Shown here in pieces: positions 56,290 through 64,000 of a DNA stretch of 64,000 bases. Both the position numbers and the translations under genes were made by a program. Below the pieces are notes generated by a model that did not search any database, was not told the origin of the DNA, and was given only the letters and a program-made list of their open reading frames with translations. The stretch is taken from assembly GCF_007858185.1 (NCBI RefSeq), contig NZ_VFES01000004.1:186001-250000 (forward strand). The letters are read 5' to 3'. This stretch comes from Pseudomonas grimontii (GTDB lineage Bacteria > Pseudomonadota > Gammaproteobacteria > Pseudomonadales > Pseudomonadaceae). Positions within the stretch are counted from its first letter, which is position 1; each line of letters opens with the position of its first letter.

Positions 56290-57285
56290 TCAGCTCCAAA
56301 CGCCTTTGCTGGTTAGCTTCACTCGATCATGCCCGGCATCAAACGCCTGCAACGGCCCCTTCGGTACAATCCCCGTCGGGTTGATCGTGCGGTGGCTCGC
56401 ATAGTAATGCCCCTTGATGTGCTCGAAATCCACCGTCTCGGCCACGCCCGGCCACTGATGCATCTCCCTCAACCAGTTCGACAGGTTCGGGTAATCGGCA
56501 ATCCGCCGCACATTGCATTTGAAGTGGCTGTAATACACCGCATCAAAACGAATCAGCGTGGTAAACAACCGCACATCCGCTTCGGTCAGGTACTCGCCAG
56601 CCAGGTAGCGATGGTCGCCCAAGTGCTGCTCCAGGTGATCGAGTTCGGCAAACACATCATCAAACGCGCTTTCATACGCGTGTTGTGAGGTGGCAAAGCC
56701 TGCGCGGTACACGCCATTGTTCACGGCCGGGTAGATCCGCTCGTTCAGCGCATCGATGGTCGGGCGCAGTGCCTCGGGGTAGAAGTCCAGGGTGTTGCCG
56801 GTCAGCCCGTTGAACGCGCTGTTGAACATGCGGATGATCTCCGCCGATTCATTGCTGACGATGCGGTTGAGCTTCTTGTCCCACAGCACCGGCACGGTGA
56901 CGCGACCGGTGTAGTCGGCGGTGTCGGCGGTATAGCGCTGGTGCATGAATTCGAAACCATCGAGCTTATCGCCGGTGGAGCCTTGGGCCTTGTCGAAGGT
57001 CCAGCCGTTTTCCAGCATCAGCCAGCTGACCACGGACACGTCGATCAAGCTTTCCAGGCCCTTGAGCTTGCGCAGGATCAGGGTGCGGTGGGCCCATGGA
57101 CAGGCCAGGGACACGTAGAGGTGATAACGACCGGCCTCGGCCTTGAAGCCGCCTTCGCCGCTGGGTCCAGGCTGGCCATCGGCGGTCACCCAGTGGCGGC
57201 GCTGTGCCTGTTCCCGCTGGAAAGCGCCATCTGCGCTACTTTCGTACCACTGGTCTTTCCAGTGTCCTTCGATCAGCAAACCCAT
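56290..57285 (-). CDS. yqjG: Glutathionyl-hydroquinone reductase (Xi-class glutathione S-transferase, YqjG-like)
   Basis: Xi-class GSTs reduce glutathionyl-hydroquinones through an active-site cysteine. The 331-residue protein has Cys62 in VSLACPWAHRTLILRKLKG, a long N-terminal extension with TADGQPGPSGEGGF, and a helical C-terminal GST domain. It could help with quinone stress or aromatic breakdown; there is no neighbouring catabolic gene. A gap of 88 bases separates it from ybiB. Confidence 0.93.
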   Translation of the reverse strand: MGLLIEGHWKDQWYESSADGAFQREQAQRRHWVTADGQPGPSGEGGFKAEAGRYHLYVSLACPWAHRTLILRKLKGLESLIDVSVVSWLMLENGWTFDKAQGSTGDKLDGFEFMHQRYTADTADYTGRVTVPVLWDKKLNRIVSNESAEIIRMFNSAFNGLTGNTLDFYPEALRPTIDALNERIYPAVNNGVYRAGFATSQHAYESAFDDVFAELDHLEQHLGDHRYLAGEYLTEADVRLFTTLIRFDAVYYSHFKCNVRRIADYPNLSNWLREMHQWPGVAETVDFEHIKGHYYASHRTINPTGIVPKGPLQAFDAGHDRVKLTSKGVWS

Positions 57286-57373
57286 GACTGGCTCCTTGGC
57301 TAATAAGCGTTGGAGCCCAGTCTAAAGGGATGAGTTCGAACTAAAAGCGCAAAGACCGGGCGTGAATGATCGA

Positions 57374-58375
57374 TTAAATCGATTTGTCCCGAGCGTCCCA
57401 ATATTGCCGGGCTAATTCGAACGCCTGTTCCCGTGAGTGACCGAGGCCGCGCAGAGCCAGGGCCATGGTGGCGATCAGCGCCAGTTGTGGGTAGCTGTCC
57501 TCTACGTCGCCGCGCCACACGGCCTTCAAGTGCTCCGGCTCCAGGGTTGCCGGCTTGACGTGGCGCTGGTCGGAGAGGGCGGGCCATTCTTCATCCCAGC
57601 TTTCGCCACCGGTGGTGCCGTAGAGGTGGCTGATCGTGTCGGGGTTGATCTCGACTTCGCCGCCGTCGCCCTTCACCACAATCACATGGTCGCCGAGCAG
57701 GCCGCTGGCATCGCGGTGCACGCCCTGGTAACCGGGGTGGAAAATGCTTTGCAGGCCGCAGCGCGCATTCAGCGGGTTGAGCAGGCGCGCCAGGGAGTGG
57801 ATCGGCGAGCGTAGGCCGAGGGTGTTGCGCAGGTCGATCATGCGTTGCAGTTGCGGCGCCCAATCGCCCAGCGGGATAAACGCCAGGTTGCCTTGTTCAA
57901 ACGCGGTCCCGACCTGCTGCCAGTTGCGGCATAACGGAATTTGCAGGGTTTGCAGCAATTGTTCGGTGTACAGCCGGCCCGCCGTGTGTGCGCCGCCGCC
58001 GTGCATGAGGATGCGCACGCCATTTTGCGCCAGGCACTTGGCCGCCAGCAGGAACCAGGGCAGGTGGCGTTTCTTGCCGGCGTAGGTCGGCCAGTCGACA
58101 TCCACATTCAGTGCCGGGGCGTTCAGGCGTTCGCGCACGGCTTCGGTAAAACCGGCGAGTTCTTCCGGGCTTTCTTCCTTGTGGCGCAGCAGCATCAGGA
58201 AGGCGCCGAGCTGGGTGTCTTCGACTTTTTCGTCGAGCAGCATGCCCATGGCTTCGCGGGCCTCGTCGCGGGTGAGGTTGCGCGCGCCGCGCTTGCCTTT
58301 GCCCAGGATGCGCACGAACTGCGCAAACGGATGCTCGGCAGGGGTTTCAAGGGTCAGTGGGGCAAAGTCGGTCAT
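57374..58375 (-). CDS. ybiB: YbiB/TrpD2-like nucleic-acid-binding protein
   Basis: The 333-residue protein has the anthranilate phosphoribosyltransferase fold (glycosyl transferase family 3), with KRGARNLTRDEAREAM and MLLRHKEESPEELAGFTEAVR in the helical part. YbiB of E. coli shares this fold but binds nucleic acid rather than making phosphoribosyl-anthranilate. The start at ATG 58375 overlaps the tusE stop by four bases, which links it to tRNA thiolation in this organism. Its exact job is unknown. Confidence 0.82.
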   Translation of the reverse strand: MTDFAPLTLETPAEHPFAQFVRILGKGKRGARNLTRDEAREAMGMLLDEKVEDTQLGAFLMLLRHKEESPEELAGFTEAVRERLNAPALNVDVDWPTYAGKKRHLPWFLLAAKCLAQNGVRILMHGGGAHTAGRLYTEQLLQTLQIPLCRNWQQVGTAFEQGNLAFIPLGDWAPQLQRMIDLRNTLGLRSPIHSLARLLNPLNARCGLQSIFHPGYQGVHRDASGLLGDHVIVVKGDGGEVEINPDTISHLYGTTGGESWDEEWPALSDQRHVKPATLEPEHLKAVWRGDVEDSYPQLALIATMALALRGLGHSREQAFELARQYWDARDKSI

Positions 58376-58707
58376 AAGCAATTCGTCGGCCGGGGCAGGC
58401 CCGCCAGCTTGGCGGCGAGTTTGGCGGGAGTGCCGTTGAACAGTGTGTTGAGGTGCAGGCTGTTGCCCTTTTGCGGGCCCAATTTCAAGGCGGTGTACTT
58501 GATCAGCGGGCGCGTGGCGGGGGACAGCTGGAATTCGGCATAGAACTGGCGCAGCAATTCGAGGATCTGCCAATGCTCCGGGGTCAATTCCAGGCCTTCG
58601 GCGGCGGCCAGGGCGTTGGCCACCTCAGGGGACCATTCGTTCAGGTCGACGAGGTAACCGTCCTTGTCCAGATCCAGGGTGCGCGCGCCTACGGTCAGGG
58701 TGTTCAT
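58372..58707 (-). CDS. tusE: Sulfur carrier protein TusE
   Basis: TusE takes persulfide sulfur from TusBCD and passes it to MnmA. The 111-residue DsrC-like protein ends GLPRPTNCL with the essential penultimate cysteine. ATG 58707 starts homology (MNTLTVGARTLDLDKDGYL); upstream codons belong to tusB. It overlaps both neighbours by four bases. Confidence 0.93.
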   Translation of the reverse strand: MNTLTVGARTLDLDKDGYLVDLNEWSPEVANALAAAEGLELTPEHWQILELLRQFYAEFQLSPATRPLIKYTALKLGPQKGNSLHLNTLFNGTPAKLAAKLAGLPRPTNCL

Positions 58708-58982
58708 AGCCAGGTGTTGACCTTGCTGTAGTCGAGCGACAGCTGCACGAAACCCGGGTAGTCCACGCTGTCGGCCCAGTCGGGCAGCGGCAGATTGCGC
58801 GCCAGCATGTCTTCGGCCAACACAAAGACCTTCACGCCCTTGGTGTGCAGGGCTGGGTTGTGCAGCCCGTAGGCGCCATCGCCGCAAAGCAGGATCGCAT
58901 CCTCGGCGCCACAGATACGCAGGCAACTGGCGAGGCGGCTATCGGTAAAAGGAGAGTGAGATACCACATGTAAAGTCGACAT
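58704..58982 (-). CDS. tusB: Sulfur relay protein TusB
   Basis: TusB (DsrH-like) is the small structural subunit of the TusBCD heterohexamer. It has 92 residues starting MSTLHVVSHSPFTDSRL and ending SKVNTWL, and keeps a Cys in ILLCGDG. Its start shares one base with the tusC stop. Confidence 0.91.
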   Translation of the reverse strand: MSTLHVVSHSPFTDSRLASCLRICGAEDAILLCGDGAYGLHNPALHTKGVKVFVLAEDMLARNLPLPDWADSVDYPGFVQLSLDYSKVNTWL

Positions 58983-59332
58983 CAGAGGGTTATCACCTGG
59001 TCGTAACGGTCAATCAGCCTGGAGATCGCCTCGCTGTCCAGCGACTGGGCATTGGCCGGCTGTGTCAGCCCGCGCTCACCCAGGCTGTGGCTGCAGGCGA
59101 ACACGTCATCGATGCCGAACAGGCCCAATGCCTGCAGGTTAGCGCCGAGGTCCTTTTGCTGCACGGCCTTGGCGTCCTGGTGCGGCGCCAGTTGGAACAC
59201 GCCGTCATCCATGAACAGCACGCCGATCGGCAGATCAAACGCGCCCCCGGCCAGCACGATATCCAGCGCTTCGCGCGCGCTCGGCCCGGCCCATGGCGCC
59301 TGGCGGCTGATCACTAACAAGGATTTGGACAT
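58982..59332 (-). CDS. tusC: Sulfur relay protein TusC
   Basis: TusC (DsrF-like) forms the core of TusBCD with TusD. The 116-residue protein starts MSKSLLVISRQAPWAGPSAREALD and contains GVLFMDDGVFQL, typical of the family. One base separates it from tusD. Confidence 0.92.
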   Translation of the reverse strand: MSKSLLVISRQAPWAGPSAREALDIVLAGGAFDLPIGVLFMDDGVFQLAPHQDAKAVQQKDLGANLQALGLFGIDDVFACSHSLGERGLTQPANAQSLDSEAISRLIDRYDQVITL

Positions 59333-59333
59333 G

Positions 59334-59726
59334 TCACGGCCCTCCAAAACAGATCAGGCGGTCGGCGGCCTGGGCGGCGTCGTGCAATTGTCCCAGGCCT
59401 GACAGCGCCCAGGGCGCACCCAGGTTGGCCGCGCTGCGTTGATAGCGGGTGGCTTCCTCGGCGTTAAGCACGCCACGACGCAAGGCGGCGGCGATGCACA
59501 CCACGCCGTCGAGCTGATGCGTGCTGACCAACTCGCGCCATTGGCGGGCGATGTCCTGCTCATCCTGGGGCGCAACGATGGTGTTGGCGGCGCTGTAGAC
59601 GCCATCCTGATAGAAGAACAGCCGCACAATCTCATGCCCGCCGGCAAGCACCGCCTGGGCGAACAGCAAGGCGCGGCGCGAGGAGGGCGCGTGGGCGGCG
59701 GAAAACACTGCAATCGCAAACTTCAT
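59334..59726 (-). CDS. tusD: Sulfurtransferase TusD
   Basis: TusD carries the catalytic cysteine of TusBCD (VCIAAALRRGV) that receives sulfur from TusA. The 130-residue DsrE-like protein begins MKFAIAVFSAAHAPSSRRALLFAQ. It is first in the tusDCBE-ybiB unit; the promoter should be in the 157-base gap to the divergent CoA-transferase gene. TusA is not in the window. Confidence 0.93.
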   Translation of the reverse strand: MKFAIAVFSAAHAPSSRRALLFAQAVLAGGHEIVRLFFYQDGVYSAANTIVAPQDEQDIARQWRELVSTHQLDGVVCIAAALRRGVLNAEEATRYQRSAANLGAPWALSGLGQLHDAAQAADRLICFGGP

Positions 59727-59883
59727 GGAACACTCTGCAAGCAAACGTGGGCCAATGATAAAGCCGCCGCCGCGAAAAAGCCCGCCGTGATCAAAACGGT
59801 CACCCTCGATGATCGTTCTGACGATTGCCGGTATGCGCCAGGCTGCCTAGTCTGTGTGAATTCGAAACCCAAATGGAGTCCCC

Positions 59884-61059
59884 ATGTCAGGTCCCTTGGC
59901 GTCCCTTAAAGTGTTGGATTTTTCCACCTTGCTGCCCGGCCCTTTTGCCTCCTTGATGCTGGCGGACATGGGCGCCGAGGTACTGCGTATCGAATCGCCC
60001 ACGCGCGTGGACCTGCTGCGGGTGCTGCCGCCCCATGACCAGGGAACTTCGGCCAGTCATGCCTACCTCAATCGCAACAAGCGCAGCCTGGCGCTGGATT
60101 TGAAGCAGGCCGAAGCGTTGGAGATCGTGCGCGCACTGGTCAAGGACTACGACATTGTCCTCGAACAATTTCGTCCCGGAGTGATGGAGCGCCTGGGCCT
60201 GGGTTACGAGGCGCTGAAGGCGATCAACCCGCGGCTGATTTACGTATCGATCACTGGTTACGGCCAGACCGGCCCTTACAAGGACCGCGCCGGGCACGAC
60301 ATCAACTACCTGGCGCTGGCCGGGGTCGCCAGTTACACCGGCCGCCAGGACAGCGGGCCATTGCCACTGGGCGTGCAATTGGCGGACGTGGGCGGCGGTT
60401 CGCTGCATGCGGTGGTGGGGCTTCTCGCTGCCGTCATTTCCCGGCAGCAGAGCGGTGTCGGCCAATACCTGGATGTCAGCATGACCGATTGCTCCTTCAG
60501 CCTGAACGCCATGGCCGGAGCGGGTTACCTGGCCTGCGGGGTCGAGCCGGAATGGGAGAGCCATGTACTCAATGGTGGCAGTTTCTACGACTACTACCGC
60601 TCTCGGGACGGACGCTGGATGTCAGTGGGCAGCCTGGAACCGGCCTTCATGCAGCAATTGTGTGAAGCGTTGGGGCGCCCGGAACTTGCCGCGCAGGGTT
60701 TGAAGCCAGAGCAGCAGCCGGCGCTTAAGCAGGCCTTGCAGGTGGAATTCGAGAAGCGCAGTTTCGAGCAATTGTGCGAGTTGTTTGCCGGGGTGGATGC
60801 CTGCGTGGAACCTGTGCTGACGCTGAGTGAGGCCGTGGCCCATCCGCAGTTAACGGCGCGGGCGCTGGTCAGCCAGGTGCCCAGGGGCGATGGCTCGAGC
60901 CAGGCGCAGATAGCCTGCCCGTTGAAATTCTCCGAGGGTTTGCCAGCGCCCCGGCACATTGGCGCCGCCGTGGGCGCGCACAGTGATGACGTATTGGCGG
61001 AGCTGGGCTTGAGCCCACAGCGCATCAGCGAGCTGCGCAGCTCCAAGGTGATTATGTAG
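59884..61059 (+). CDS. Class III (CaiB/BaiF) CoA-transferase
   Basis: The family moves CoA between carboxylic acids through an aspartyl anhydride. The 391-residue protein has LDFSTLLPGPFASLMLADMGAEVLRIE at the start, the region with RNKRSLALDLK, and the candidate catalytic Asp168 in VQLADVGGGS. It may activate a carnitine-, bile- or methyl-branched-type acid; the substrate cannot be told here. It is a single gene with a REPIN after it. Confidence 0.9.
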   Translation: MSGPLASLKVLDFSTLLPGPFASLMLADMGAEVLRIESPTRVDLLRVLPPHDQGTSASHAYLNRNKRSLALDLKQAEALEIVRALVKDYDIVLEQFRPGVMERLGLGYEALKAINPRLIYVSITGYGQTGPYKDRAGHDINYLALAGVASYTGRQDSGPLPLGVQLADVGGGSLHAVVGLLAAVISRQQSGVGQYLDVSMTDCSFSLNAMAGAGYLACGVEPEWESHVLNGGSFYDYYRSRDGRWMSVGSLEPAFMQQLCEALGRPELAAQGLKPEQQPALKQALQVEFEKRSFEQLCELFAGVDACVEPVLTLSEAVAHPQLTARALVSQVPRGDGSSQAQIACPLKFSEGLPAPRHIGAAVGAHSDDVLAELGLSPQRISELRSSKVIM

Positions 61060-61075
61060 TGGCTGGGCGGACGCT

Positions 61076-61148
61076 ATCGGGAGCAAGCCCCCTCCCACAT
61101 TTTGATCGTATTCACAGGCCTGAATGTGGGAGGGGGCTTGCTCCCGAT
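61076..61148. repeat. REPIN-type inverted REP pair
   Basis: ATCGGGAGCAAGCCCCC begins at 61076 and the reverse-complement arm with GGGGGCTTGCTCCCGAT ends at 61148. The loop is about 25 bases, the shortest of the doublets. It lies between the convergent CoA-transferase and sprT genes. Confidence 0.87.
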
Positions 61149-61155
61149 GAGGCCT

Positions 61156-61650
61156 TTATTCCACCCTGGTTTCGCCGGTAAACACCAATGTCTGCCGACA
61201 GCGCCGACACAGGTACCGCCGCCCCTGAGCCACCATGCCATGGCGTTGCGACGAAAACGGAAAGTCACTGTCCGCACACGGGCAACGGTAGATATAGCGG
61301 GTCACCTGGCGACGCTTCACGGCATAGGTGTGGCAGCGGTCCGGCGGTAGTTCATAGACCCCACGCATGATCAGTTGCCATTCCTCGCCATGGGGCTGGA
61401 TGCGTTCGCCGAACAATTGGTGGGCAATCAGGTGCGCCACCTCATGGGCCACGGTCTGTTTCAGGAAGTGTTGGCTGTTTTCTCGGTACAACTGTGGGTT
61501 GAAGCGCAGCAGGTTCTCGTGCAAATGCGCGACACCGGCCTTCTGGCCCCGCAGCTTGAGGCTGACCTGGGGGCGTTTGAAGCTTCGTTTGAAAAAGGAT
61601 TCGGCTTGCAGGAAACAATCTTCGACGCGGGTATTGAGTTGCTCGGGCAT
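61156..61650 (-). CDS. sprT: SprT family zinc metalloprotease-like protein
   Basis: The 164-residue protein has the zinc motif HEVAH at residues 69-73 and a C-terminal zinc ribbon with CPC and CRRC cysteine pairs. It belongs to the SprT family related to eukaryotic Spartan; the bacterial role is unclear. ATG 61650 (MPEQLNTRVEDCF) matches the family start. Confidence 0.92.
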   Translation of the reverse strand: MPEQLNTRVEDCFLQAESFFKRSFKRPQVSLKLRGQKAGVAHLHENLLRFNPQLYRENSQHFLKQTVAHEVAHLIAHQLFGERIQPHGEEWQLIMRGVYELPPDRCHTYAVKRRQVTRYIYRCPCADSDFPFSSQRHGMVAQGRRYLCRRCRQTLVFTGETRVE

Positions 61651-61779
61651 GCTGTACATATCTCCAGAGACATGCAGTATGCCGCAAAGCTGGGTGTTTC
61701 CGAATCTGTCAGGCGCCGAATGGTCATTCATCACGCACAAAGCCACCTTGCGGTGGCCTTGCCTTCACGGTTGGACGCG

Positions 61780-62382
61780 TCAGTTAGTGTAGATCGGGCC
61801 TACGCCCAGGCCCCAGACAATCACGGTAAACGCCATGATCGCTACCAGCACCACCAGGCCCACGGCCAGTACCGAGCTGGAAAACAGGAAGCCTTCGTCG
61901 GGATCGATGCTCATGAAGGTCGGCAGCCCCACGTACAACAGGTAGACCGTGTAGCAAATCGCTGCCGTGCCCACCACCATGCCCAGCCACATATGCGGAT
62001 AGAGCGCCGCCAGCCCGCCGATGAACAGCGGTGTCGCGGTGTAGGTGGCAAAGGCCACGCAACGCGCCATGCTGGGGCTGGCGTCGTAGGTACGGGCCAT
62101 CCAGTGAATGAACGCGCCCATTACCGCCACGCCGCCGAGCATGGCCGCGTACGACATGAGGGTCATCCACAGCGCACTTTCCTGGGTCAACATGACCGGC
62201 GCGCGGTTGCCGATGACCCAGCCGACCTGGGTGGTACCGATAAACGCTGATACGGCGGGGATCGCCGCGAGAATCAGGGTGTGAGTGAGGTACATGTGGC
62301 CGATGCTTTCTTCTTTATCGCCACGAATTTCCCGCCATTCCTGGTCGGGATGGGTAAACAGCCCCACGACGTGATGGATCAT
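61780..62382 (-). CDS. Yip1-family integral membrane protein
   Basis: The 200-residue protein has about five hydrophobic segments and the Yip1 N-terminal pattern GLFTHPDQEWREIRGDKEE before the first helix. AGGAG lies eight bases before ATG 62382, which decides the start over upstream codons. The bacterial function is unknown. It is 129 bases upstream of sprT on the same strand. Confidence 0.82.
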   Translation of the reverse strand: MIHHVVGLFTHPDQEWREIRGDKEESIGHMYLTHTLILAAIPAVSAFIGTTQVGWVIGNRAPVMLTQESALWMTLMSYAAMLGGVAVMGAFIHWMARTYDASPSMARCVAFATYTATPLFIGGLAALYPHMWLGMVVGTAAICYTVYLLYVGLPTFMSIDPDEGFLFSSSVLAVGLVVLVAIMAFTVIVWGLGVGPIYTN

Positions 62383-62646
62383 GCCAGTCACTCCTGTCGT
62401 TATTACCATCGCCCCCCATCGGAGCGCCCACGGGCCAAATGGCCACAAAGGTCTGGATATATGTGTGCGACCTCAAGTCGCAGTATAGGAAGGGATGACC
62501 GGAATAACTGTAGGGCCTTTAGAGCAAATTGCGCTGTAAACAGGGGTCCTAATCGCGGCGGGGTCTTTTACTGTTAGCCCTTTAGCTGTTTTTTTTGCGT
62601 AAAATACCCGGCTTTTCGTCACACACCTCCTGCGGATCCAAGCGCC

Positions 62647-63471
62647 ATGGGCACTCTTACGGTCAACCAGAACAAACTGCAAAAACGCCTGCGCCGCCTG
62701 GCCGGTGAGGCGGTCGCCGATTTCAACATGATCGAGGACGGCGACAAGGTCATGGTCTGCCTCTCCGGCGGCAAAGACAGCTACACCATGCTCGACGTGC
62801 TGTTGCACCTGCAAAAGGTCGCGCCGATCAAGTTCGAGATCGTTGCCGTCAACATGGACCAGAAACAACCGGGCTTCCCCGAGCACGTGCTGCCTGCGTA
62901 CTTGAAGGCGCTGGGCGTTGAGTACCACATCGTCGAAAAAGACACCTACTCGGTGGTCAAGGAACTGGTTCCTGAAGGCAAGACCACCTGCTCGTTATGC
63001 TCGCGCCTGCGCCGTGGCACGCTCTACACCTTTGCCGATGAGATCGGTGCAACCAAGATGGCCCTGGGTCACCACCGCGACGATATTGTCGAGACCTTCT
63101 TCCTCAATATGTTCTTCAACGGCTCGCTCAAGGCCATGCCGCCCAAGCTGCGTGCCGATGACGGGCGCAACGTGGTGATCCGCCCGCTGGCGTATTGCAA
63201 CGAGAAGGACATCCAGGCCTACTCCGACCTCAAGCAATTCCCGATCATCCCGTGCAACCTGTGCGGCTCCCAGGAAAACCTGCAGCGCCAGGTGGTCAAG
63301 GAAATGCTGGTGGATTGGGAGCGCAAGACCCCCGGGCGTACCGAAAGTATCTTCCGCAGCCTGCAGAACGTGCAGCCGTCGCAATTGGCCGACCGCAACC
63401 TGTTCGACTTCACCAGCCTGAAAATTGATGAGACTGCCGCGTCGCGCTTCGTCAATGTTGTGAACCTCTGA
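62647..63471 (+). CDS. ttcA: tRNA-cytidine(32) 2-sulfurtransferase
   Basis: TtcA thiolates cytidine 32 of several tRNAs, using a 4Fe-4S cluster and ATP. The 274-residue enzyme has the PP-loop SGGKDS at residues 40-45 and cysteine pairs in [12 protein letters not shown] and [12 protein letters not shown] that bind the cluster. It stands alone with a terminator behind it. Confidence 0.96.
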   Translation: MGTLTVNQNKLQKRLRRLAGEAVADFNMIEDGDKVMVCLSGGKDSYTMLDVLLHLQKVAPIKFEIVAVNMDQKQPGFPEHVLPAYLKALGVEYHIVEKDTYSVVKELVPEGKTTCSLCSRLRRGTLYTFADEIGATKMALGHHRDDIVETFFLNMFFNGSLKAMPPKLRADDGRNVVIRPLAYCNEKDIQAYSDLKQFPIIPCNLCGSQENLQRQVVKEMLVDWERKTPGRTESIFRSLQNVQPSQLADRNLFDFTSLKIDETAASRFVNVVNL

Positions 63472-63492
63472 GCTCATTCAACGCTCTGACAC

Positions 63493-63515
63493 ACGGCGCT
63501 TGCGGGCGCCGTTTT
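63493..63515 (+). terminator. Intrinsic terminator of ttcA
   Basis: ACGGCGC (63493-63499) and GCGCCGT (63506-63512) pair around a six-base loop, followed by TTT. It lies 22 bases after the ttcA stop. Confidence 0.75.
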
Positions 63516-63551
63516 CAATTCAATTGCCAGCATTCAACAGCAGGAGAGGGC

Positions 63552-64000
63552 ATGCGTGATTACAAGTGGCTGCACGAATACTGTCTGAACCGCTTCGGTT
63601 CAGCGGCCGAGCTGGACGCCCACCTGCCGGTGCCCAAGACTCCGGCGCAGTTACGCAAGATCAGTGATGATCGCTACCTGTCGACCTTGGCGCTGCGCGT
63701 GTTTCGCGCGGGCTTGAAACACAGCGTGGTGGATGCCAAGTGGCCGGCGTTCGAGCAAGTGTTCTTCGGCTTCGACCCGGAAAAAGTCGTGCTGATGGGC
63801 GCTGAGCATCTTGAGCGCCTGATGCAGGACACGCGCATCATCCGTCACCTGGGCAAGCTCAAGAGCGTGCCGCGCAATGCGCAGATGATCCTGGATATCG
63901 AGCAGGAAAAAGGCAGCTTCGGCGCATTTATCGCTGACTGGCCGGTGACCGATATCGTTGGGTTATGGAAATACCTGAGCAAGCACGGTCATCAGCTGGG
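63552..64000 (+). CDS. DNA-3-methyladenine glycosylase I-like (3'-truncated by window edge)
   Basis: The first 149 residues are visible (MRDYKWLHEYCLNRFGSAAEL onward). The pattern with SDDRYLSTLALRVFRAGLKHSVVDAKWPAFEQVFFGFDP and IRHLGKLKSVPRNAQMILDI fits the Tag-related family that removes 3-methyladenine from DNA. GGAGAGG precedes the ATG. The frame runs on past the window edge without a stop. Confidence 0.85.
   Translation, partial: MRDYKWLHEYCLNRFGSAAELDAHLPVPKTPAQLRKISDDRYLSTLALRVFRAGLKHSVVDAKWPAFEQVFFGFDPEKVVLMGAEHLERLMQDTRIIRHLGKLKSVPRNAQMILDIEQEKGSFGAFIADWPVTDIVGLWKYLSKHGHQL

Overview
The window is from a Pseudomonas, most likely of the P. fluorescens group. Three things point there: a 13-subunit-type nuo operon with fused nuoCD; both a monomeric and a dimeric-type NADP isocitrate dehydrogenase, divergently transcribed; and REP/REPIN repeats built on a GGAGGGGGCTTGCCCCCGAT-like core. 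DNA is GC-rich throughout. I see no tRNA, rRNA, insertion sequence, phage or CRISPR array. The assignment rests on protein and repeat recognition, not on a database search.

Layout. (1) Positions 2-778: the 3' part of an arylamine N-acetyltransferase. (2) 1037-14881, plus strand: a type VI secretion block, tssA-tssB-tssC-hcp-tssE-tssF-tssG-tssH(clpV)-cysteine protease-vgrG-tssK. It carries sheath, tube, baseplate, recycling ATPase, spike and a probable effector. It has no tssJ, tssL or tssM, the envelope-spanning complex. The gene between clpV and vgrG encodes a 213-residue protein with the Cys/His/Asp arrangement of YopT/AvrPphB-type proteases. This is the most interesting locus in the window. 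(3) 14954-29907, minus strand: nuoA to nuoN, respiratory complex I, with an unusually structured gap between nuoF and nuoG. (4) 30564-43319: central carbon and housekeeping genes. These are isocitrate lyase, an orphan secretin-like periplasmic protein, a GNAT acetyltransferase overlapping a JmjC ribosomal oxygenase, purB, hflD, mnmA, a Nudix hydrolase, the two isocitrate dehydrogenases and cspD.

(5) 43545-48158: an N-degron set made of the adaptor ClpS, the unfoldase ClpA, and the two aminoacyl-tRNA-protein transferases Bpt and Aat, with infA between them. (6) 48656-56158: ftsK, lolA, rarA, crcB, serS and cysG, all on the plus strand and tightly spaced. (7) 56290-59726, minus strand: a glutathionyl-hydroquinone reductase, then tusD-tusC-tusB-tusE-ybiB. 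The Tus relay supplies sulfur to MnmA, which is also in this window. (8) 59884-64000: a class III CoA-transferase, sprT, a Yip1-family membrane protein, ttcA and the start of a 3-methyladenine DNA glycosylase.

Functional links within the window: the isocitrate branch point (aceA, idh, icd) lies within 13 kb; tRNA thiolation genes (mnmA, tusBCDE, ttcA) appear in three places; N-end-rule degradation genes are together. Regulatory sites are inferred from inverted repeats and hairpins seen by eye and are given low to moderate confidence.
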